The notes under the pieces: generated by a model | Databases searched by the model: none | Told to the model about the DNA's origin: nothing | What the model saw: only the letters and a program-made list of their open reading frames with translations | Translations under genes and position numbers: made by a program | Shown here: positions 54,076-60,969 of the stretch, one piece after another | Layout: each line of letters opens with the position of its first letter | Position numbering within the stretch: position 1 is the first letter of the stretch | Source of the DNA: Plasticicumulans acidivorans | Lineage (GTDB): Bacteria > Pseudomonadota > Gammaproteobacteria > Competibacterales > Competibacteraceae | Assembly (NCBI RefSeq): GCF_003182095.1 | Contig: NZ_QGTJ01000006.1 | Coordinates: 186,001-250,000, forward strand | DNA: 64,000 bases | Direction: 5' to 3'

Positions 54076-54353
54076 CAGCGCTCGTCCGGCAGCGTCAGCG
54101 TGGCGCCGGTCTCGGCGCACAGCTCGCGGGCGGCGTCGAGCGCACTGTTGGCGTCGGCGATGTGCCAGAAGCGGGTGCCGTCGGCGTAGCCGGCCTGCGC
54201 CAGCAGGTCGAGGCGGTCGTTGTCCTGCACCGCGTGCGCCGTGCCCGCGCTCGGCGGCAGCGGGCGCAGGCGCAGCGCGCTGACCACGCGGCCGTCGGCC
54301 AGCGTCACCGTCTCCTGCATCACCTTCGCGTAGCGGGAAGCGTCGAGAAACAT
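54075..54353 (-). CDS. LysM/phage tail X-like small baseplate protein
   Basis: A 92-residue protein. The second half, VQDNDRLDLLAQAGYADGTRFWHIADANSALDARELC-like, has the pattern of phage tail protein X and LysM domains (D-R-LD-IA---YGD---W--IADAN). In PVC/Afp a LysM-containing protein links tube and baseplate. It lies between the CIS tube adaptor and the hub gene, with the stop and next start overlapping as TGATG. Confidence 0.75.
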   Translation of the reverse strand: MFLDASRYAKVMQETVTLADGRVVSALRLRPLPPSAGTAHAVQDNDRLDLLAQAGYADGTRFWHIADANSALDAARELCAETGATLTLPDER

Positions 54354-54387
54354 CGCATCCTCCGTATCCGCCGGGCGGCCACACCGC

Positions 54388-55053
54388 TCACAGCGGGATC
54401 AGCTCGACCACCTGTTCGGCGGTGTTGGCGAGGTTGGCGATCGCCTGGGCTTCCTTGGCGATCGTGGTGTATTCGAGGGCACCCTTGGCCAGCCAGTCGT
54501 CGTCGCAGTCGTCGACGGCGATCACCGTCAGGCCGATTTCGACCTCGGCGCGCAGCGGGTTGAGCAGGTGGTCGTATTCGAGTTCGGTGATGCTCATCGA
54601 GTCGATGGTCACCGGCAGCACCCGCGTCAGCCCCCAGATGAACAGCGTCTTCGGGAACTGCTCGCGCGGGATCGCCTGCGCCGGTGCCGCGCCGCCGCCG
54701 AGCGCGCCGCCGATGGCATCGAGCGCGGCGCCGATCAGGCCCTCGATCTTGCCGGCCGGCTGCACCAGTTTTTCCAGCGCGCACAGCTGCGGGCCGATGC
54801 CGAAGGTGCGGGCGAGGAGCTTGTCGTCCTTGAGCAGGTCGGCGGCGCTGAAGTGCGCAGTCAGCGACACGCTCTCGAAGGTCTTGTCGCCGGCCTGGGT
54901 GCGCTCGCGGGCGTTGACGCCGGTCGGCCGCTCGGGAATGCGCAGCGTGCGCGTGAGCTTTTCCGGGTTGAACTGGAAGATCACCACATTGGGGATCGGC
55001 CCGATCAGCCCGGCCCCGTATTCGATCAGCGCCCCGCGCAGCAGCACGGCCAT
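54388..55053 (-). CDS. CIS tube-type adaptor protein (Pvc7/Afp7-like)
   Basis: A 221-residue protein of the contractile injection system tube (CIS_tube) family. VIFQFNPEKLTRTLRIPERPTGVN begins the domain, followed by KTFESVSLTAHFSAADLLKDDKLL and LIWGLTRVLPVTIDSMSITELEYDHLLNPLRAEVEIGLTVI. It resembles the gp48/gp54-like layers that join the tube to the baseplate. The C-terminus AKEAQAIANLANTAEQVVELIPL looks like the linker to a LysM, which is here a separate gene. Confidence 0.85.
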   Translation of the reverse strand: MAVLLRGALIEYGAGLIGPIPNVVIFQFNPEKLTRTLRIPERPTGVNARERTQAGDKTFESVSLTAHFSAADLLKDDKLLARTFGIGPQLCALEKLVQPAGKIEGLIGAALDAIGGALGGGAAPAQAIPREQFPKTLFIWGLTRVLPVTIDSMSITELEYDHLLNPLRAEVEIGLTVIAVDDCDDDWLAKGALEYTTIAKEAQAIANLANTAEQVVELIPL

Positions 55054-55057
55054 GATC

Positions 55058-55360
55058 TCAGGCTCCGCCGCGCCGCGCCGCGATCTGCTGCGCGATGCGC
55101 TCGGCGAGCGTCTGCGCCAGCGTCGCGGCGCCGGCGGTCTGCCCCGCGGGGCCGCTGAGGCTGGCGAGGAGCTGCGCCGGCAGCGCCTGCACCGCGGCCT
55201 CGGCGACGCCCGGCGGGTAGCCGCGCAGATCGAGGTCGAGGCGGTCGATGACGATGCGACGTGGCGCGGCGCGCGGGGCCGCCGCGGCGCTGTCCGCGGC
55301 CGTCGTGCCGGGTGGGCTCAGGTCGGCTGCCGTGGGGCGCGTAGTACCGGGCTGTTGCAT
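55058..55360 (-). CDS. Small conserved eCIS-associated protein
   Basis: A 100-residue protein. A disordered Ala/Pro/Thr N-terminus leads to RRIVIDRLDLDLRGYPPGVAEAAVQALPAQLLASLSG, a pattern I associate with small proteins coded next to eCIS ATPases, but no named function is known. The neighbours are four bases (CIS tube adaptor) and nine bases (ATPase) away, so it belongs to the operon. Confidence 0.68.
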   Translation of the reverse strand: MQQPGTTRPTAADLSPPGTTAADSAAAAPRAAPRRIVIDRLDLDLRGYPPGVAEAAVQALPAQLLASLSGPAGQTAGAATLAQTLAERIAQQIAARRGGA

Positions 55361-55369
55361 GGCGGCCTC

Positions 55370-57478
55370 CTAATCGCCGAGGTGGGCCGCATACGGCCCG
55401 AACTGATCGAGGCTGACGGTGCGGCCGAGCTTGTCGAGCTCGCGGCGCAGCGCGCGCACCAGTGCTGGCATTTCCAGACGCCGCGGCGCGCCGGCTCCGG
55501 CGCTGAGCAGACAGGCCTGGAACACCACCGAGCGGATGTGGCCGCCGGCGAGGGCGAAGCGCTGGGCGAGGAATTCGAGGTCGAGCGCGCTGGCGTCGGC
55601 CGCCGGCGGCAGCACCGCGCGCCAGATGCGCAGGCGCTCCTCGGCGCCCGGTTGCGGAAACTCGATGAGGAAACGCAGCCGGCGCATGAACGCCTCGTCG
55701 AGATCCTTGCGCCGGTTGCTGGCGAGGATCGCCAGGCCGCGGAAGCGCTCCATGCGTTCGAGCAGGTAGCTGATCTCCAGATTGGCGTAGCGGTCATGGG
55801 CGTCGCGCACCTCGGTGCGCTTGCCGAACAGCGCGTCGGCCTCGTCGAAGAACAGGATGACGTCGGCGGCGTCGGCGGCGTCGAACACGCGCTTGAGGTT
55901 CTTCTCGGTCTCGCCGATGTATTTGTCGACCACCTGCGACAGGTCGATGCGATACAGCGGCATGGCCAGCGCGCGCGCCAGCGCCTCGGCCGCCATGGTC
56001 TTGCCGGTGCCGGGCGGGCCGGCGAACAGCGCCGACAGCCCGCATTCATTCCAGGCGCGGGCGGTGCCCCAGTCGTGATGCACGCGGGTCAGCGCCCGCG
56101 CGGCCTGCACCAGCTCGCTGATCTGCGCGCTCTGCCGCGGCGGCAGCATCAGTTCATCGAGCGTGAAGCGCGGCGTCACCGGGCGCGCCAGCTCACCGAG
56201 GTCGACGTCGGCGCGGCAGGCGGCGTAGAGATCGGCGGCGCGCGGCGGCCGGCCGAGCGCGCGCAGCGTGGCGCAGAGCGTGTCGATGTGGCTGCGCTCG
56301 TAGCGAAAACGCCGCGCGCAGTCGGCCATCGCCGCCTGCAGTTCGGCATCGCGGCCGGCCAGCGGCAGGCCGGCATCCCAGGCGGCGAGCCGCGCCTGCC
56401 AGTCGGCCGGCGCCAGCTCCAGCGCCGGCAGCGCCTGCGGCAGGCGCGCGGCGCTGCGACGGTCGGCACTGAGCACGAACAGCGTCAGCGGCAGGGCCGG
56501 CAGCGGCAGGGCGGCGGCCTCGGCATGCTCGTCGGTGGCCGGGGCCGGCAGCACCAGCGCCAGGCCGCGCAGCCAGCACAGGCTCATCAGCGCTGCGAGC
56601 GCATTTTCCGGCGCACCGGCGCGCGGCTGCACGCAGCCTTCGCCGAGTTCGGCGGCGATGCGCGCGGCGACGCCGGCCAGCGGGGCGCCGCTGGCGCCGC
56701 ACAGCGGTAGCAGTCGGCGGCGCTGCTGTCCGGCGCTGCGCAGCCGCGCGGCGCACAGCGCGAGCGTTGCGGTATCGGGGAGCGGTTCGGTGACGGCGGT
56801 GACGGCTTCCAGCGCATCGGGCAGCGCGCCGCCGGGGTAGAGCAGCTCGCGGGCGAGCAGCGGCGGCACGCGCAGCGGCGTGTCCCAGTCCTGCGGCGGC
56901 GCGAGCAGGCCGTAGCGGGCCAGGCGCTGCGCGGCATCGAGCAGCGCCAGCGCGTCCTCGGGGCTCTCCCACAGGCGTTGCGCGAGCGCCGGCGTTGGCA
57001 AGGCGCGCCCGTCCTGATGCAGGCAGGCGGCGATGACGCTGCCGCAGGCGGCATCGACGCTCGGTGCCAGCGCCAGCGCCAGCACGAAGCATTCGAACGG
57101 CGTCAGCGCCAGTTCACGCACCACCCAGCCGAAGCCGCCGCGCGGCGGTGGCGGCGCGCCGTGGCCGTCCGGCGCCGCTACGGCGATCAGCTCGCTGAGG
57201 TAGCGGGCGGTGGCGTCGCCGGCGTGGAAACGGCGCTTCTCGGCCTCCCAGCGCGTCAGGTCGAGCGCGGCGGCGAGGGCATCGCCGGGTGGCGGCAGCA
57301 GGCCGCCGGCGGCCGTGTCGGCTTCGGTCCCGGCGAGCAGGCCGTGTTCGTGCCACAGCCAGCAGACCTCGCGGCGCAGACGCAACGTGACCTGGCGCAG
57401 CCAGTGCGCGGCCAGCACATCGTCGACGCGCAGGGCCGGCTCGAAGCTCGGCGGCAGCATCCGCGGCGCGGCGCTCAC
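55370..57478 (-). CDS. AAA+ ATPase of the eCIS (Pvc15/Afp15-like)
   Basis: A 702-residue ATPase. A long N-terminal region (about 1-420) is helical and family-specific. The AAA+ domain follows, with Walker A GPPGTGKT near residue 486, KYIGETEKNLKRVFDAADAADVILFFDEADALFG (Walker B near 539) and SNRRKDLDEAFMRRLRFLIEFP with the arginine finger. In eCIS it is needed for particle assembly or cargo loading. The start is probably GTG 57478, overlapping the Pvc16-like stop by four bases (GTGA); ATG 57460 is the alternative. It lies nine bases before the 100-residue gene. Confidence 0.93.
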   Translation of the reverse strand: MSAAPRMLPPSFEPALRVDDVLAAHWLRQVTLRLRREVCWLWHEHGLLAGTEADTAAGGLLPPPGDALAAALDLTRWEAEKRRFHAGDATARYLSELIAVAAPDGHGAPPPPRGGFGWVVRELALTPFECFVLALALAPSVDAACGSVIAACLHQDGRALPTPALAQRLWESPEDALALLDAAQRLARYGLLAPPQDWDTPLRVPPLLARELLYPGGALPDALEAVTAVTEPLPDTATLALCAARLRSAGQQRRRLLPLCGASGAPLAGVAARIAAELGEGCVQPRAGAPENALAALMSLCWLRGLALVLPAPATDEHAEAAALPLPALPLTLFVLSADRRSAARLPQALPALELAPADWQARLAAWDAGLPLAGRDAELQAAMADCARRFRYERSHIDTLCATLRALGRPPRAADLYAACRADVDLGELARPVTPRFTLDELMLPPRQSAQISELVQAARALTRVHHDWGTARAWNECGLSALFAGPPGTGKTMAAEALARALAMPLYRIDLSQVVDKYIGETEKNLKRVFDAADAADVILFFDEADALFGKRTEVRDAHDRYANLEISYLLERMERFRGLAILASNRRKDLDEAFMRRLRFLIEFPQPGAEERLRIWRAVLPPAADASALDLEFLAQRFALAGGHIRSVVFQACLLSAGAGAPRRLEMPALVRALRRELDKLGRTVSLDQFGPYAAHLGD

Positions 57479-58689
57479 GGCAGCAGCACCGCTGGCGTGC
57501 GCCGCGCCTGCTGGCCGTTGACGCGGACGACCACGCGGTATTCGCCGGCCGGCAGCCCGGCGGCGAAGGCGGTGACGCTCAGGCTGTTCTGCGCCGGGCC
57601 GGGCACGATGCTGCCGGCCGGCGGGATCGCCGGCGGCGGCAGGCCGGGTTCGAGCAGGCGGGCGATGCGCCCGTCCTGCACCAGCGCGATGAGGATGTCG
57701 TCGTTCCAGGTGCCGAGCAGCGTGCCGCTGACGCTGAGCGTGCCGGCGACGACGGCGACGGTCTCGACCACCGGCAGCAGCGCTAGGCTGAGCAGGCCGC
57801 CGCTGCGCCAGCGGCCGCCGGGCAGCACGATGCCGACGTCGAGCGTCTGCAAGCCGGCCGACAGCGTGCCGCCGGCGGCGATCGGGCCGGCGCCGGCACC
57901 GGCGGGGATCTCGCCGTCGGCGCGCAGGCGCAGCCGCTCGGGACGCTGGGCGACGATCGCCAGCGCCACGCCGCCGAGCCGGCATTCGAGCCCGGTCAGC
58001 TGCAGATCCTCGCCGCTGAGTTCGAATTCGGCGCCGGGCTCGACGGCGGCCGGGCTCAGCGCCTCCGGCTGCGGGCCGAGCGAGGCGAGCACCGACAGCG
58101 CCCGGCCGGCGAGGCCGATCACCGCCGGCGGCGCCTGCGTGGTGTCGATGCCGACGATGCCGGCAAAGGCTGGCGGCTCAGCCGGCGCGATCATCACCGG
58201 CCGCACCTGAAAAGCCACCGACAGGCGGTAGCGCTCGTCCGGGCCCTGCATCAGCCGTGACAGCAGCTCCGAGGAGGTTTCGTCGAAGGTGACTTTCAGC
58301 GGCTCCGGGTTGTTCTCCAGCGCCTGACGGATGTTGGCGTCGAGCATCGCGTCGAGGCGCAGGAAGTTGAGTTCCTGCAGTGCGCCGAGGCCGCGGCCGA
58401 GCAGCTCGTGGGCGGCCATGCTGTCGCTGACCGCGCCTTCGTCATAGGCGGTCAGCAGGTAATGCAGGCACAGCCACAGCGGCGGCGGCTGGTCGTCGGC
58501 GAGCGCCACGTTGCGCAGGCTGGCATCGAAGCTGACTTCGAACAGGAACAGGTTGAGCTTGGGGTCGGAACCGGCGCTCGCCGCCAGCTCAGGGTGGTTG
58601 ATGCTGACCTCGTGGCCGAGCCGCGTCAGGTGCTCGCGCAGCAGCCGCGTGGTTGCACCGATCGCCCGTCCCGAATCTGCCAGAGCCAT
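57475..58689 (-). CDS. Pvc16/DUF4255-type tail terminator protein
   Basis: A 404-residue protein with the DUF4255 (Pvc16 N-terminal) domain in the first ~190 residues: SGRAIGATTRLLREHLTRLGHEVSINHPELAASAGSDPKLNLFLFEVSFDASLRNVALADDQPPPLWLCLHYLLTAYDEGAVSDSMAAHELLGRGLGALQEL. The rest is beta-rich, with Ig-like strands. In PVC the equivalent closes the tube and sheath top. It is followed by the ATPase with a four-base overlap and preceded by an Ala/Pro-rich gene. Confidence 0.9.
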   Translation of the reverse strand: MALADSGRAIGATTRLLREHLTRLGHEVSINHPELAASAGSDPKLNLFLFEVSFDASLRNVALADDQPPPLWLCLHYLLTAYDEGAVSDSMAAHELLGRGLGALQELNFLRLDAMLDANIRQALENNPEPLKVTFDETSSELLSRLMQGPDERYRLSVAFQVRPVMIAPAEPPAFAGIVGIDTTQAPPAVIGLAGRALSVLASLGPQPEALSPAAVEPGAEFELSGEDLQLTGLECRLGGVALAIVAQRPERLRLRADGEIPAGAGAGPIAAGGTLSAGLQTLDVGIVLPGGRWRSGGLLSLALLPVVETVAVVAGTLSVSGTLLGTWNDDILIALVQDGRIARLLEPGLPPPAIPPAGSIVPGPAQNSLSVTAFAAGLPAGEYRVVVRVNGQQARRTPAVLLP

Positions 58690-58704
58690 CGCCGTGCACC
58701 TCGC

Positions 58705-59553
58705 TCAGGGCCGCAGAAAGTGGCGCCGCAGCCGTGGCGTGCTGGCGGCCGGGCGTGGCGCGGCGGCTTGCACCGGCGCCGCTTCGCGTCGCACAGCGGC
58801 CGGAGCGGGTGCCGGTGCCGGGGCTTCGATGCGCACGCTGATGGTGCCGATGTGCAGCTCGACACGTTCCTCGATCACAGCAGGCGGTGCACCGGTCCGC
58901 GCCGGTGACGACGGCACGGGGCTCGGCGCGCGGGGTTCGGCAGCGGCCGGCGGGCTCGGCTCGACCGCGTCGGGCGTATCGGCCTCGATGATGATTGCGG
59001 ACTCACGCTGTGGCGCGGCGGGTTCCGAGGCTGCCGGCGTTGCCGCCGCGGCCGGCGCCGGATCGGCGGCGATCCAGGCGAGCACCTGTCGTAACACCGG
59101 CTGCACCGGCTCGGCAGCTGACGGCGGCTGCACGGCGGGTGTTGCCATCGCCGCCGTGGCCTCGATGGGATTCGCGAGTGGTGCGAACGCAGGACTCGGC
59201 GCGCGCTCGTCGCTGCTCGCTGCCGGTGTTTCGAGCGGCGCTGCGACGGCCGGCGCGGGCGTGCGCGGGGCGGCTTCGCAGGAGTTTTTCTCAACGGTGG
59301 ATAACACCGTCACCTGCTGCGCCGGTGCAGCGGCCGTCAGCGGGGCTGTCTGCGGTGCCGACGCGGCGGGCACGGTACTTGGTGCAACGTGGCTGAGGCC
59401 GGGGGCGGGCGCCGGCGCGGCCGGTGTTTCGAGGCTGATTTCCTGCAGATCGCCGGCCGCCGCCGCCGGCGTCGCGGCTGTCCACTCGGCCGCGCCGGTG
59501 GCACTGGCCGGCAGCAGGCCGCTGCGTTCGGCGAGTTGCTCGAAGTAGCTCAT
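58705..59553 (-). CDS. Ala/Pro-rich eCIS-associated protein
   Basis: A 282-residue, mostly disordered protein rich in Ala, Pro, Glu and Thr. Only two islands look conserved: the N-terminal MSYFEQLAERSGLLPASA and the C-terminal VELHIGTISVRIEAP. Between them are repetitive A/P tracts with one short hydrophobic stretch (VLRQVLAWIAADP). Proteins of this composition are usual between the hub gene and terminator gene of eCIS loci, but no function is proven. The start overlaps the gp26-like gene stop by four bases. It could serve as a flexible linker or part of a tape measure. Confidence 0.7.
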   Translation of the reverse strand: MSYFEQLAERSGLLPASATGAAEWTAATPAAAAGDLQEISLETPAAPAPAPGLSHVAPSTVPAASAPQTAPLTAAAPAQQVTVLSTVEKNSCEAAPRTPAPAVAAPLETPAASSDERAPSPAFAPLANPIEATAAMATPAVQPPSAAEPVQPVLRQVLAWIAADPAPAAAATPAASEPAAPQRESAIIIEADTPDAVEPSPPAAAEPRAPSPVPSSPARTGAPPAVIEERVELHIGTISVRIEAPAPAPAPAAVRREAAPVQAAAPRPAASTPRLRRHFLRP

Positions 59554-60347
59554 GGCCGCGGCTCCTCGGCGTCGATCAGCGCCAGGTACTCGCACCGGCG
59601 CGCCGGTGGCAGGTCGAGGATGCGGGCTTCGTCCCAGCCGTAGCGGCTGGCGAGCCGGTGCACCTCGCGCAGCAGGCGGCGGCGCAGGGCGCCGAGGCGG
59701 GCGAGGGCCTGCGCTTCCAGGTCGAGCGGGTAGTCGGCTTCGCCGGCGCAGTCGGGACAGCGGCAGCTCAGCGTGAAACAGGGCAGCGGATCGAGGACTT
59801 CGAGCTGCTCGCCGGCGCGCGCGCGCCAGTGCGCATCGACGGCGCGGTCGCGCTGCGCCGGGTCGACGATCAGCGTGCCGAGCAGCACGGCGGCGGCCTG
59901 CCCGGGGGGCGGAGCCGCGGCCTGCCAGCGGCGCTGGTCATCGCCGGTCGGCCGCCGCAGGCGCACGTCGGCGATGGTCAGCAGCGGTTCGCTTTCCGCG
60001 GCCTGGGCCAGCTCCAGCAGGGCGGCCAGTGCCAGCTCGACTTCGAAGATCGTGTCGCAGCCGGCCTGTCGGCAACGCAGGGCCAGCGTCAGCTGCTCGC
60101 AGCCTTCGCTGCGGCCGACGATCGCCAGCAGGGCACCGATGCGCCCGGCCAGGGTCAGGCCGCTGACGATCGCCAGGCGATCGGCCGCCGCGCCGTCGAG
60201 CAGCGCGGCGAGCAGGGCGCTGACCGCAGCGTTGCGCGTACGGGCATCGGCGTCGAGGCACAGGTCGAGGTCGGCAGCACGGCCGTAGGCGCGCCAGTGC
60301 AGCGGCGGTGCGGCGGCGGGGACGAGGTCGGGGCGGGCGGAGGGCAT
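59550..60347 (-). CDS. T4 gp26-like baseplate hub protein
   Basis: A 265-residue protein. The C-terminal REVHRLASRYGWDEARILDLPPARRCEYLALIDAEEP matches the T4 baseplate (gp26-type) domain motif, with A-S-R-YGW and LPP-RR-YL. A CRCPDC zinc-like knuckle (near residue 195) is unusual. The N-terminal half (DLCLDADARTRNAAVSALLAALL; GCEQLTLALRCRQAGCDTIFEVEL) has no family I can name. It lies 67 bases after the tube gene. It overlaps the next gene by four bases. Confidence 0.75.
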   Translation of the reverse strand: MPSARPDLVPAAAPPLHWRAYGRAADLDLCLDADARTRNAAVSALLAALLDGAAADRLAIVSGLTLAGRIGALLAIVGRSEGCEQLTLALRCRQAGCDTIFEVELALAALLELAQAAESEPLLTIADVRLRRPTGDDQRRWQAAAPPPGQAAAVLLGTLIVDPAQRDRAVDAHWRARAGEQLEVLDPLPCFTLSCRCPDCAGEADYPLDLEAQALARLGALRRRLLREVHRLASRYGWDEARILDLPPARRCEYLALIDAEEPRP

Positions 60348-60414
60348 GGTCGCGATCCAGCAACGGCACGGGTCGCGGCCGGCACGGCGGCCGGTCGCGG
60401 CTCACGCCCGGCGC

Positions 60415-60939
60415 TCACGGCGCCGCCGGCACCGGTGAGCGTTCGTCGGGTTCCTTGGTCTCGACGTCGCGCTCCCAGCCTTCCAGCTCGATCTTCAGGC
60501 TTTCGATGGCAATCGCATTGGCGTTGGCGTCGAGATCGGGCACGGCGGTGTACTCGCTGACCCAGCAGCGGTGCAGGAAGTAGCGCTTGGCGACGTGGCC
60601 TTTTTCGTTGAGCACCTCCAGCGTCAGTTCCTTTTTGTAATTGACCAGGTCCATCGCCGGGTCGCCGGCGAACTGGTGCACCAGGTTCGCCCAGTTCTCG
60701 AACTCCGGGTCGTGGGTGATGCCGCGTTCGAGCGTCAGCGCCTCGTAGCTGGTGCGGCCGGGCGATTTGTGCTCGAAGCTGTTGTCGCCGCCGTCGCGGT
60801 GCTTGACCACCTCGGTGGTGCGTTTGAGGGCGCCGGCCTTGCTGACGCCGAGCACCGTACGGCCGTCCCACAGCACCCGGAACTTGAAGTTCTTGTACGG
60901 ATCGATGCGGTGCGCGTTGGTCACGAAGCCTTTGGCCAT
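60415..60939 (-). CDS. eCIS inner tube protein (gp19-like)
   Basis: A 174-residue tube protein of the T4 gp19/Hcp-like fold. FKFRVLWDGRTVLGVSKAGALKRTTEVVKHRDGGDNSFEHKSPGRTSYEALTLERGITHDPEFENWA is diagnostic; VLNEKGHVAKRYFLHRCWVSEYTAVPDLDANANAIAIESLKIELEGWE ends the fold. Only one tube gene is present, whereas PVC and Afp have more than one. It is 30 bases after the sheath gene. Confidence 0.93.
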   Translation of the reverse strand: MAKGFVTNAHRIDPYKNFKFRVLWDGRTVLGVSKAGALKRTTEVVKHRDGGDNSFEHKSPGRTSYEALTLERGITHDPEFENWANLVHQFAGDPAMDLVNYKKELTLEVLNEKGHVAKRYFLHRCWVSEYTAVPDLDANANAIAIESLKIELEGWERDVETKEPDERSPVPAAP

Positions 60940-60969
60940 GAGGGCGATCTCCGTTCAGGGGCTGGCGGC

